From Haliotis asinina (Eukaryota > Mollusca > Gastropoda > Lepetellida > Haliotidae): a DNA stretch of 64,000 bases. Location: assembly GCF_037392515.1 (NCBI RefSeq), contig NC_090290.1:39207753-39271752 (forward strand), read 5' to 3'. The position numbers and the translations under genes are program-made. The notes beneath the pieces are model-generated. The model was not told where the DNA came from and ran no database searches. It saw only the letters and a list, made by a program, of their open reading frames with translations. Numbering within the stretch: the first letter of the stretch is position 1; each line of letters begins with the position of its first letter. Below are positions 45,792-59,325 of the stretch, piece by piece.

Positions 45792-46291
45792 CCTTCATAC
45801 AGACCTATGTTCCAATACGTCGCTTTCATGGTGCGAGTGTTCAAGATTCATGACTGGTTGCAATCAGATTTAGTTGTGCAATTAGCGTCATTGTTTCAAA
45901 AGTGATCATTTGCAAGCCTTCTGTAATTTCTATATGCTTTGGAAAAACTAAAACCTCTTCCCCTGCGTGATGAACAAACGTCTCTTTTAGACAAAACTCA
46001 GTGATGTAATGGGGGATGGATCAATGGCGTCTCCATCACCTTCATGACAACAGACAAGCTAGCCATTAAATGTCTTGTGTCTCACATCAACACAAGTCCC
46101 CAGCAAAGGAGGGATATTTGTGGCCCGCATTTGCCTGCATTAGAGTCAGGTTGTATCCAAGCCAACGTAACACTCGTTCTGATTGGACAGAAAGAAGGGA
46201 CATAATTCGTGTTTCGATTTTTTGCCGCTACGTACTTCACAAGAACCAGGAAATATGGCCGTACTAGAACAGAAGTTTGTAGGAAGATATG
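45792..46291. mobile_element. MITE, copy 1 of a pair
   Basis: Aligns with 56577-56972 in most of its length: CTTTCATGGTGCGAGT, TTGTTTCAAAAGTGATC, TCTGATTGGACAGAA, TTTTTGCCGCTA. Ends are inverted (CTTCCTAC..GTTCTAATAC type). An insertion near 45.99-46.13 kb makes this copy longer. Confidence 0.7.
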
Positions 46292-46294
46292 ACA

Positions 46295-47263
46295 TGTAAC
46301 CTCTGTGACTGGAATGACTGGAATCAAACCTTGATCTATGACAGGATAAACAAACACTTGAACAACTAGCCTACCCAACAACTTAATCTATGATGTGCAT
46401 ATACTGATCATTAAAACAAACTTTATCCACTGAGGGTCATGTGACCTTTTAGACAAATGAACACCTTGTATTTTGAACTGATAATATATTAGGATCAGAA
46501 CTTTCACAAGTAAATATTTAAATATTTGGTTTACAAAACTTACCTAACACTGAAATAATAAAAATGAATGAACCAAAAAAAGTTTTAGATCTTGTTGACA
46601 GGAAGAAGAAAACCTGACATGTTACCACTGTTTTGAAAAACTGATAAAATAAATAATTAAATTTAACCTAGAAAGCAAGTTGTTGTCATCTCATATGTTG
46701 CCATGTTAAAATTTGTTTGTAAGGGGCTGTTCATAATTAATGGCTGGGGTTGATGATGAGGACTTTAAAGTGGGTCACCCAAAGAGGAGGTGGTCGGGGC
46801 ATCGATTTTGTACACATGTACAAATGTCATTGGTTTTGCACATGACACGCAGGGGGTCAATTACTTTGCACATAGATACTAGGGTAGGGGGTTGTACATG
46901 CTTCTCCATTAAAATCACTGTCTAACCCCCCAGGCATAAATTATAAACTGACCCCTATGCACCAGAGGAAATTCTAAAATAGAAATTTTACCAAAACTGA
47001 CACCTTGACATTTGCATCAGTATTTATTTCCGTGTGATGTTGAATTTTCTACCTTCCCTTCCCCCCTATCTCACAAATGAGCAATCCCCAAGTTCACAGG
47101 CCACATTTTGATTGTTATACTAGCATGGTTACAATTCAGCTCTTCACTCAAAAGGAAGCACTAGAAGACAGACATTGCAAAAATAGAGTCCGTGGAATAC
47201 ATGAGCATATCACAGTCTGCAATCTCATTGGTCATGGCTGTTAAGGTCTTCATCCTTTGCCTG
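46295..47263. other. 3' flank of FBXL18
   Basis: No ORF with a known motif. On the minus strand an AATAAA (complement of TTTATT at 47032-47037) lies about 230 bases after the FBXL18 stop and may be its polyadenylation signal. Confidence 0.4.
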
Positions 47264-50200
47264 TTACCATGGCCACCGTGGAGGTTTAAGACACACCCCT
47301 GATCCTAGCACAGTGAGCTCTTCCAGATGTTTCACAGGGATATGGGTAGTCAGCTCGGACAGTTCATCATGAACCAAGGGGTGTATGCACACTGATAAAG
47401 CTGGTCTGGACTTTTCAAATCTGCAAAAGGGACCCATGTAAAGGAGTTATTTGGATTAAAAAAAACACAAGCTAAAGCATTGAAAATGCTCCCAAAGTTC
47501 ATCCTTTGAAAACAAAAAAAAAAATAAAAAATTGCTACCACTAAGGAGAACATACCAATACCATTAGCACATCAGGAGGTGGTGGGGAGGGGGTGGTGAA
47601 ATCTTGGTTCAGGGGTTTCAAACCATCCCAAAACCACCAACACCATCCCCGGAAAATTCCTGGATCTGCAAATGCCAGTTGACTGCAGTTGACCTCAGAG
47701 TTATCTAAGACACAGAACTCAGCATTGTGAACTAGGGCGACCATGAAGATCTGTCATAGAATTAGTCTTCATCTCAATTGTGTAGTGAGTGAGTGAGTTG
47801 AGTTTTATGCCACACTCAGCAATATTCCAGCTATACGCTGACGGTCTGTAAATAATCAAATCTGGACAAAACAGTCCAGTAATCAAAAACATGAGCATCA
47901 ATCTGCACAATTGGGAACCGATGACATGTGTCAACCAAGTCAGCAAATCTGACCACCCGATCCCGTCAGTCGACTCTTACAAGCATGGTGATCTTTTATG
48001 GCAAGCATGGGTGGCTGAAAACCTATTCTACCCCGGACCTTAACAGGCCTCAATTGTGTATCACTGGATAGTCCAGTTCATACACGATTATTTATAGACC
48101 ACTGTCACATAACAAAAAGATGACTGGAGTAGGCAGGTCCTCATAGCATTCATCACTACACAAGGGCAAAATCGAGTGCTTTAGGTTCATGTCACATTTA
48201 GCAATAGTCCCAAATTAGAGTCTGGCCCAGACGATCCTGTGATCAACAGCATGAGCATCAATCTGCGCAACTGGCTAGCCTGACCACCCGACCCCACTGG
48301 TCGCCTCTTACAACAAGAATAATCGCCTTTGGTGGCAAGCATGGGTTTTTGAATGCCTATTCTACCCCAGACCTTCACGGGTCCCCACAAACCAGAAGTT
48401 GTGTTCTTTTCACAGGAAAGTTTTTTTGGGGCTTTTTTTTGGTGTTTTGGGTTATTTTTTTTTTTATTTTATTATTCAGATAATATAATCTATCCAAACG
48501 TTAAAAAAATGGGTTAGTTTACATGTGCTTGTGTTGTTACTGACCAGTGCATTCACAATTGATTGTGGCTCTCCATACTGAGTGCTGGGTTTGGGTTTAA
48601 TGCTAGTTTGAACAGTGTTCATGTCATGACAATGGATGAAACAAGATGACTCCTAAAGTGATGCCGGTCTTTGATGTTTACCACTTTTGTAAGAACCATG
48701 AACACCAAAGTTCACAAATAGCATCAGACCTTAGGAGAAAACCCACAGATTCGCCAACAGTCAGATGTAAGTTTACAAACTGCCAGACCAAGTGTTCCAC
48801 TGTTTATTTCACAGTGACTTTGACTGAAGTTGTTATTCTGACATGTCACGCTTGTTTGCAGTTTATAAATTTTATGTATTTTAATAATTTCAATGCCATT
48901 TACATGAAATGTTAAATCTGAAACGTGTGTTTATTATTTTAATTCTCTGGATCCCATGAATTTTCAGTGGGTCAGACAAACATCTGAAACTTAACAGGAC
49001 TGAATGTCCTGTTTCTTTCAAAAACCAATTGGCACCCTTATTCAACTTTCAGAAGAACATTCAATATATTCTGCCATTTCCAGCCATTTGATTGGCGACA
49101 CTTGTAACCATGGTAACATACCTGCGCATCAATGAAGTCTGCAGGTGTTTACAGCTGGTGAGAGTTGCACATGTAAATAGCTGTAACGACACCAGGGACT
49201 GCAGCTGCAACATAGTTCATAGTACAGTGTCAGTTTACTCTACATGCCATACAGTCAGTGAACCTCTAGCACAAATACTGTGGCTGACTACAGAGGGGAA
49301 AACGACTATGGACAATCCATTGCAGAATATAATTGTGAAAGTGATACCCTGTTTCTACCAACTATTGCAATAGATATTCTTCTCCTTGAATTGTCTCATT
49401 TGATGTCATTTTCCAATTGAGTGTATGGTTTACGTAAAATAAAAGCAAGTAGTTTCATTCTCTTTTAATAACTGACAAGATACAGTGTACTTGAAACCCA
49501 CATGAAGTGTGCTAAAGGTAACAGGGGCAGATAACTCTAAATCAACGTGAACAAATCTGGTACTTCCAGTACTTTTGTGCTAGGCATTTATCAACAGAAG
49601 ACAAGTACTAAAGTATCGATAGACGCACATTTTATTGATGCATCGACAGTTTTTTTGTTTCTACCATTCATTAATTGCTATCGGAAACACAGCAGTTACA
49701 GTCCAAAGTTTGTATTTATTAGGGCTGTAATGCTCCATCAAAGCCCCTTTTAGAAAGTAGTCAAATATGACATGATACCCTTTCAGCAAAAGTAACAAAC
49801 AGACAAAATATCAAATACCACAAAATCATAATTCTTATAATTATACTATGTCTAATGAGTCATTGTACAAAATCGTGCAAAAAAGCAGTGGAATTCAGGA
49901 AAATAAGTGTGTACACAGAGAACTTCTACTATAATGTACTCCCTTGTTTGATTTCCTCAGTATATTCCATTTAATGATTCAGTGTGTCAAATAATTAAAA
50001 TAAGCAGCGGAATTTAGTAAAAATAAATGTGTACACATAGAACTCAAAAACAGCTGATCTAATGGTTTTCACAGAGCTAGTCAAAGCCAATCACAGCATG
50101 TGTCATAGTATGACGTCATATGATTGTTAGCGATACAGCTTTTCAACAGAGAGTTTGGCGGTTACTGCGGCAGCAGATAATATGTTTTTCAGTTGTCACC

Positions 50201-53200
50201 GAAACTTGTTAAAGCGTCACTGAGTCCGACTGACCAATGAAATTAAAGTATTTTACACGGGGGTAAGACAATGATGGAAGATATGTCCTACCTTGTCAAC
50301 AAATTTGTTGACTGCAGCAGCATCTATGAAGGTAGCATTTTTGGACAGAATACAAAGTCTCTCAAACGTGGAGCAGTTGGAGCAGGATGAGAAGAAGACG
50401 CTATCCAGCTTTAGGTATGGCTGCTCAAGTCTACAAAAAACAGAGAGGTAGAGTTTAACACAGCAAGCACCAATGGAAGCAACATGGCCACCCCATAAAT
50501 CCAGAGAGAGAGATTTCATGAAATTCAGAAATACACACACATCACAAACTGATCTCCTTCAATACAGATCATAACTTCTGTACTTCGAGAAGTAATATGA
50601 GTATCAATGTGTATAGAATCATTATGTTCATGCTAACTGTTAGCATTTCACATGATTTGTATGCAACGCTTGAAACACCTGAATGCCTGACCGCCCAGGA
50701 CTGGTTATTTTCAACACAGACTTGCCAGATCCTCAAATTCACCTGCCCGACATAGGGTCAAAATTTAGAGATGTATGTAAGAAAATTTTGTGGACTTCCT
50801 AAGCCCATTCTTTATACATTGGCTGCGATCAAAGTTAAGAATTCTTAGGGCAACGAACGTTTTGAGAATAAGGGCCCTGGAGTATGATAGTAGACTATTA
50901 GCACTATTCAAGAACACAGCTTTCTAAACTGGTGGGTGGGTGGGTGAGCAAGCGAATGATGTGTCATGGCTGGGGATACCAGAAATGGACTTCTCATACG
51001 GTACCCATGCAGAGTCTTCAGCAGAAATACCAACCCCAAAGTGTCACAAATAGTAGTTCCACAGATCAGCTGGTAGTCAACAAAACACGTAAAATCATGA
51101 TGGATTCTGAGAAAGATAATACGACACTAACCAAGAGTGAAGCGTTAATTTCACATACCTCTAAAAGCAGATTTCCAAATTATCAGCTTTACATTTCTTG
51201 TCTTTTTTAGGTGAAAATGTATTTAATCCAGGAAATATATGTTTTTGTCTATATATGCGAATTTTGATGAATTTTCTTCTAACTTAATAGGATTTCTAGT
51301 GCAGTCATAGAGGCTAAAATTCATAGTGACTGCGATAAAATCTTTGGGGTTGGCATCTCTGTTTCAGCATGACAAGCGAACACTTTAACCACTAGGCTAC
51401 CCCCAGAGTTGATTTGTGTGCTGTTGTCAACATGTTCTTGGCCATCATCTGTCTAATTTCGGTCCAGTCCTGCCAATCACAGGCACAAACTGGTAACCAT
51501 GGTAACAGTCTCCAACATGGTCTACACACCTCAGGTCCCTGAGTTTCTGGAAGTGGTTGAAGGCTTCACAGAGTGAGCGGATGTACTGACAGTGACCCGA
51601 CATGCCCAAGTGAGCTATGTACAGCCTCTCAAGGTGGATGCAACCCTTTGCTATAGCAACCAGACACTGACCCTGGTGAATACCTGTAACACAGATAGAT
51701 AACAGGTGAAACAGTGCACTAGCTCACTGCCTTGATTCATTTGCATGTGTCATACAGATTTCGTATTCATAAAAAATTCAAATTACCATAAGGACACTTA
51801 CAAAGGTAACAGGTATCAATCTACTCCATGCATCTCTGACGCAATGAATTCTGGCAGGACTCATAATTTTTCAAAGTGTGCATCCATTTGTACACAAGAA
51901 AAAGGAGCAGTTACACTGATGAAATTTGTTCATTGGTTACTTTGTGAAAACATCCAACTGACAAAGTTTAACCATTTTGTTGACTTTTTGCCTGAATTTG
52001 AAACCAAAGACATTGAAATTTTCAAGGGAGGTAGAATCAACTATGATTCTCCAACCACTGCCAGTGAACTATTAACATATAAGTCTGATGAGATAAAGGA
52101 CAAACTACAAGTCAAAATGGAAAAGTCTCCATTTGTTACAATTTAGTTACGACCAGCACCGTCCTGTGAAATTTCCCAGACCAATAAGGCTCACTTGTGT
52201 TGTGAGTAAGTTTAGTTTTGCGCTGCACTCAGCAATATTCCAGCTATATGGTCTGTAAATAATCGAGTCTGGAACAGACAATCCGGTGACCAACAACATG
52301 AGCATCGATCTGCACAACTGGGAACAGATGACATGTGTCAAACAAGACAGCAAGCCTGACCACCCTATCGCCAGTCACCTCTTATGACAAGCATAGTCGC
52401 CTTTTATGGAAGGCATAGGTTACTGACGGCCTATTCTACCCTGGGACCTTCGCGGGTCCACGTCTGTGTAACCTAATACAGTAACAATAAACCAGTCTGA
52501 ATAATATTTGCGGCCCTAATTTTCATCAGGGACTCATAAATATTCTCAGGGACTCATTTATTTCAGAATGGACTGAGATATTCAGCTCAGTGGGTCCTGG
52601 AACTAAGAGTAAGACAGCTGAATTTGTAGATTTATCACCGAGTTAACTTGCACTAAGAAGACTCTCAAGGATAAAAGCATGTCAGTCATATACATGTAAT
52701 GCCATTGTCAAACTATCAGTTACATATGGTCCTACTTAGTATAGTAACTTTACATCTCAGGAAAATAAAGGATCACAGAACAGCTCCATCTCTTGTTGAG
52801 GGTCAAATGGTAAGAATTATGTTACAAAGCCTGTGGGGGACTCTATAATACAATCATCTCACCTGGTATCCCCGTCAGCTGCAGGTACTTCAGATTTGTC
52901 CACTTCCCAATACACAGCAGGTCGCAGTCCTTCACCTTTGCTGCCATCATACTGGTCATGAAGAAAGCAAGGTTCAAACGCTTTGTTCGTATATTGTTTA
53001 TAATCTTACCTGACACATAAATGTCACTTTCTGATTGGCAATGCTCTTCTATAATTTTCAATGTACCCACTTGCAAGCGAGGTACATTACAATGTACCCA
53101 TTTACAAGCGAGGTACACTGCAATGTACCCAGCTGTCAATGGCAACTCATTTGGTACTTCATGGTAGTACTTTGTGGTAATATTTCTTTATTTTGTAGAA

Positions 53201-56200
53201 CATTGAATCATGTGTGATGTACGGAAATTACAGATATTATGGGAATGTAAATCAATGGAAGGGAGATAACTCTAAATTTGTTTTTCATGTTTTTTCTGCA
53301 AACTCTAGCAACTGATATGACAAGATTTGCAAGAAATAGATTTTGACAAAACATTCAAATGTAGTCCATGTGAATATTCAGAAGGGGATTTACATTGTGG
53401 CGACTTTAATAAGACATTACCTGCAGGAAATCAGCAAGATGTGAGGATCAAATTGTTTAATTCACACAGATTGGCTGAAGTGTACGATCAGATACCCATG
53501 CTTCAAACAGTTCAAAATTACCATTTAGGTGTTCGTTAAGATAAATACGTTGTTCTCTGAGGCTCAGGGAAGGTAAACAAACATCTAGCGCATATCAACC
53601 CATGCTCTCCTCATGACCAGTGAACAACTTATAATGCCAGCCTCCGCGATATACTATCTATCTGACAGTAGAGCTGCAATGATTCATCCACATCTTGATT
53701 AGATTAGATTTTCGACACTGGACAGATTTGATCATTTTCAGTTCAAGTGAGTGACTGAGTTTTACGCCATACTCAGCAATATTCCAGCTATAGGGTAGTG
53801 GTATGTAAATAACCAAGTCTGGACAAGATGATCCAGTGATCAACAGCATGAGCATCGATCTGTGCAACTGGGAACAGATGACGAGTCAACCAAGTCAGCA
53901 AGACTGACCACCCGGTCCCGTTAACCTCTTACAACAAACCTGGGTTAATGAAGATCAATATGCTACCCTGGACCTTCATAGTTAGAAGTGAAAACATGAG
54001 ATTTAATTTAACGCTCAGAGTCAGCATATTTAGCATGAAATCTATCATCACCTTGGCGACGTCTACAAATATGATGCATTTAAATATCAAAACGAAACAG
54101 TGATAATGGTTATCGAAAATCAAAACTATTGTATCAAATTCGATTTTGGATGAATCAAACCAAATCGTTGCAGTCTTGTCTGACAGCAGTCTATTCCACT
54201 TCAACTTTGGACCAGACAATCCAAAGACCTGTATCAATCACGTCAGCCATAGCAAACCAATTCAACTGATAAAACAACCTCATATTGTACAAGTTCCAGG
54301 GTTTCATGGTTCAAAACCAAGTTTCCCTTGAAGCATATTTGAGGGGAAAATCATTATTTTGTTTAGATTTGGGATTCGTTTTGTCTATTATTCGTTTGTT
54401 TTAATTCACAAGTATCTCAACAACATACTTCCATATCAATAACGTAAATTATCAATAACGTGTAACAATATCTAATAAATAGCAACATTTCAGTGCCACA
54501 GCTATTCAAAGAAAAAAACTGAGCTGACATACTTCTACTTATAATGTTACATTTATTGCAGATTTATTTCTCAAAAACTGACTTGCACCTGGTGCAAGTT
54601 AGTCTAATAACTAGGCTGACCAATATTGGGTTGCACCAGTGTTAGTAGCAATGCACTCAGACTAGTCCTGCATTTCGTTGTTCAAAACAACCTTAGCTAA
54701 GATCAACCTTAGGCACTAAGGTTAGAGTTACGATCACCTTAAGAAAAAGATATGCATGTTGCTCAAAACAACCCTGGGGCAACCTTAACTCGGACTCCAA
54801 CCTTAGCCGTAACCTTAACTAAGACTGAACTCTTCAAAACAGGAGTAATGAAAGCATCCCTAGTTACCACGGGAATTCAGTGTGTCCACTTGATTTTTTC
54901 TGTCTCTGTACACCTTCTGCTTCCTCAAACTTCTCTCAATCTTGTTGTATATAATAAAAGCAGCTGCCATATTCCCTTCCCAACCTTAGAGACGCAAAGG
55001 TTGCATTGGACCAACCTTAGTTCTCAGCCTTAGCTTAGGGTTAACCTTAGCTAAGGCCTAAGGATGCAATCTTAGAGATAAGGCTGATCTTATGAGATAA
55101 AGTTGTTTTGAACAACGGAGCACTGGCTGAAGACCAAATCTATCCTGAGTTTCATCCCCGTTCAGTCACTATCTTACCATGCTCTGTAGCTGAAAGTTCC
55201 TGGCAGAACTCCGAAGTATTTGTTGAAAGCTGACCGAAATCCAGCACCAATCACTTCCATTTCCTCAATATGTGGACACTGAGAGACCAGGCGGGAGAGA
55301 CCACTAGATGGCACTTGAAGCTCTGCAGGTGTTGGGTATGATGAAGTGGAAGGCTCCTACAAAAAACCCTTCAGCTTGACACAACACATTTTGAATTATT
55401 TTTTAATAAGTTTTCTTTTGCCTAAAACTGATTCACCATAATTATAATGGTGTAATCTTCAACAGGGTTCAAAAAGTTTTTTAAAAGCTACTTGCAACAG
55501 TCGTGATTAATTTTCCATTTGCCCTGATTTTATGATATAAACATGATGATTGATTATGAAAGAACAAATAAACATGGTATTTGATGTTAATGTTTAGCGG
55601 ACTATTTATCAAAAAGTGATAAATAGCCAAGAAGGATAACTCTACTTTATTATCATTGTGTATGATCAACAGAGCCAGGTTTTGAACTTCAATGTTTCTG
55701 GACATGTGCGGGCTGGACATCTGCTGGACATTTGGTGCCTCATTCTGCGGCTCTGGGTTCAAATCCTGGACAGACTCCACCCACAATGATAAAAATTTTG
55801 AATGAGAACACTAGCTGTGCCAAGTGAGTTTAGGTTAACGTCACTTTAACAATATCAGCAATATCACATGGAACACCAGAAATGGGCCTCCCTCATTGAA
55901 CTCATGTGCAGAATCAAACCCAGGCCCTTGGTGTGACAAGCGAATGCTTCAGCTACCATTATCCACCAAATTGCACTATTTGAAGCAGTGCAGCCAATGA
56001 TCAGGCAAGTCACAGGGCAAGGGACTTGACGAAAGCAACTTGCCCCGACGAATTTTCCACTTGCCCTGATTTTAATGACGTAATCATGATGTTTTAATTA
56101 TGTAAGAGAAAATCAACACGGTACTTGATATTAACGTTGAGTGGACTATTTATTGAGAAGTGAGAAAAAGCAAAGAAAAGATAACTCTACTTTATTATTA

Positions 56201-59200
56201 TTGTTAAACTTAATAGCTACACTTTGAGCAGATATGAAATGAAAACCAAGTTTATTTGCAGTTTGAATCTGTAAGCAGAAATTATCTGGTACCCCATGGA
56301 CAAGTAAGATACCATTATTTGATCACCCGAAATGAAAACTGACTTGTCCTGGGCGTTGGATGATGGGATTTTGAACCCCTGTTCAATATCCTGGTGTGCA
56401 TTGTATTAATGTCTGTCTTGCAGTCAGTCTTCATACACACAAAATGTATTTTCATAAATATACTTCACATTAGTCTTGACCTCGGCACAAACTGGTGAGA
56501 CACTTACAGATTTCCTGTCCTTAAAATTACCAGTTCTTGCCTTCACCATTCTCTTCCCACAGTGGTTACTTGTCACATCTTCCTACCTAACCTCTGTTCT
56601 AATACAACCCTTTCATGGTGCGAGTAATCAAGACTCGTGATTGGAGGCAAGCACATTTAGTTGAGCAATCAGCAACCTTGTTTCAAAAGTGATCGTTCAC
56701 AAGATCTCGGTAATTTCCGGATGAATCGTGAAAACTAGCACCTGTTCCCGAGTGCGATACTCAAATGTTTCTTCTAGACAGAACTCTGTCATGTCATTTT
56801 TATTCCTCCACATTGCTTGCATTTGTCAAGTTGAATCTAAGTCGATGTAACATGTATTCTGATTGGACAGAATAAAAGGGAGATAAATCTGCTGCCATTT
56901 TTTGCCGCTAGGGGATTTTATGAGAACCGCGAAATACGGCCGTATTAGAACGGATGTTCGTAGGAAGATATGAGAAGTAACCTCTGTGGGAAGAGAATGC
57001 ACCTTCACAAGCTTGAAGGACTTTTCACAATACCTGGATAAAATGCAATATTCCAGCTACATGATGACAGCTTGAAAATAATCAAGTCTGGACCAGACAA
57101 TTAAGTGATCAACAGCAGAATCATCTATCTCAAGTTGGCATACAATGACGTGTCAACCAAATTAGTAAGTGTCATCAACCAGTCTTATAAGCTGATTGGG
57201 TTGACAAATACAATAAATCAAACCCAAATCTTCTCGCGTTGCAAAACAATGGAACAAACAACAAATAGAAGTACACTAATATACACTAGATAAATCATGT
57301 ACATGAAGTATGGTACATCGAATGCACTTAATTGGTTCAAGGCAAACAAGCAACAAATGTTCTCAGTACTACAACGATCATAACTGTTTTACTCTAACAT
57401 ACACAGTGGAATCTGCCAAATCTGGACTCTGTGTCATCCGGTTTTCTCCATAATTCAGACTACTCTGAGTTCTGGGATAATTGTTCTTAATTTTGTTCAA
57501 AGCATGCTTTATAATCCAAACTCTCTCAATTACGAATTACTGACTAAATTACCAGTTCCAACGATCAGCTTGTTATGAAAACAATGTTTTGTAATACGGT
57601 CACAGCTAACTAAATCAAAAAGAACTAAGATAACAGTTCCCACAATCAAGTTGCTATGAGAACAATGTTTTGTAATCTGAATGTAGCTGAATAAAAATAA
57701 CAAACCATTGAATAAACATCTCTGTTACTTCTCTTCACAATGGATAATGAATGACAGCATTGTATTACATGGAAATTTACAGAGACAGAAGAAATTCATG
57801 ACATTTTCTAATGGAAGTATGAATAATACATAGAGTATAAACAAAACCACAAATAAAAACAATTCAAGTTGTTGGCTCATTTGTAACTACTTTTCTCTTT
57901 CGGTGACCTGCAAGAAGACTCGTACCCCTCTCGTATACCATTATTGCCAAGAATCGTGGCAAACCAATCAAATAGCACTTGGTAAAACACATTTCTAAAC
58001 ATGGAAATGGGGGAACCGTTGAACTTTGAACTTCACTAAACTATACCAAGCACAATTTAAACATAAACTTAGAGCTAAACGATGAAGAACTTTCAACAGT
58101 GAAACATATTTGCATAGGGAAAGGCTGTGTTGCTGTTTTGCGCTCGGGATGTAGTATATTCTTAAGGCCATGTTTGGAAATTCAGAGATATCATTCCTTG
58201 ATCATGGTACTAGACTGTTTTTATCTCCAAGCCCGTTTAGGCATAGACAGGACCCAGTTTTTAAACATGGCCACAAGAGGGGTACGAGACGCCATCCGAT
58301 GTGCCGGAATGACACGAGTAGTTATGAATGTTTGTTGGATGTCCTTAACAAAGGGAGGTAACTGATCAAGGCAGGGAACATATCAACGGACAAAAGTTGT
58401 CTAATCTGGCCTGCTTTACAATCCGGACAGATGATTTGGTCCCAGACAAGTCCATAATAGACAGATTCCACTGTACTTTCAGTGCTAGAATCATGCCATG
58501 AACATGATGAAAGAAGGCCCAGAACAGGCAACAAAACAACTTGCTAGCTCACCTGCATTACAGACTGCAGACCGATCCTCCTCTTCTTGGCAAAACTAAC
58601 TGTGTACTGGTCAAGCAAGCGTTTATTGACGGGCTTTTCCTCTTGGTCTGTGTCCAGGGTGTGGGTCAAGCAACAGAGTGAGAGACTCATGCTTTTCCAC
58701 TCTGAAACAATGGAAAATGAGCACATGAATTCAGCAAATAAAAAAAATTATAAAAATGTATAATTGTGATAACAAAAAATAGAAAAAAACATTAACAATG
58801 ATAAAATATACCCACCACTTAGAAAAAAGAAAAGGAAATCACACAGAGTTGAATTCAGTGAAGCAAGACTGGATAAGATTAAACCACTGTTTGACTCATG
58901 TGGCAATCAAGTTTCATGCCAAATTTTGCCAAGTACTTCAGTTACAGATACATGAGACAAACCTGAGTGAGTGAGTGAGTGAGTGAGTGAGTGAGTGAGT
59001 GAGTGAGTGAGTGAGTGAGTGAGTGAGTGAGTGAGTGAGTGAGTGAGTGAGTGAGTGAGTGAGTGAGTGAGTGAGTGAGTGAGTTTTCTTTTAGCAATAT
59101 TCAAACAATATCTCAGTGGGGGACACCAGAAATGGACTTCATATTTGTACCCATGTGGGGAATAGAACCCAGGCCTTTGGTGTGACAAGCCAACGCATTA

Positions 59201-59247
59201 ACCACTAGGTTACCCCACCACCCAAGACAAACCTGAAGCCATGCAAG

Positions 59248-59325
<78 letters not shown>

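Noticed and set aside
46740-46925. 61-codon frame near the FBXL18 3' end
   Set aside because: No motif, wrong strand for FBXL18, and no splice partner.
53327-53539. 70-codon plus-strand frame with several Cys (CSPCEYSEGDLHCGDF)
   Set aside because: No family recognised, no splice context, and it lies antisense in an FBXL18 intron; length is within chance.
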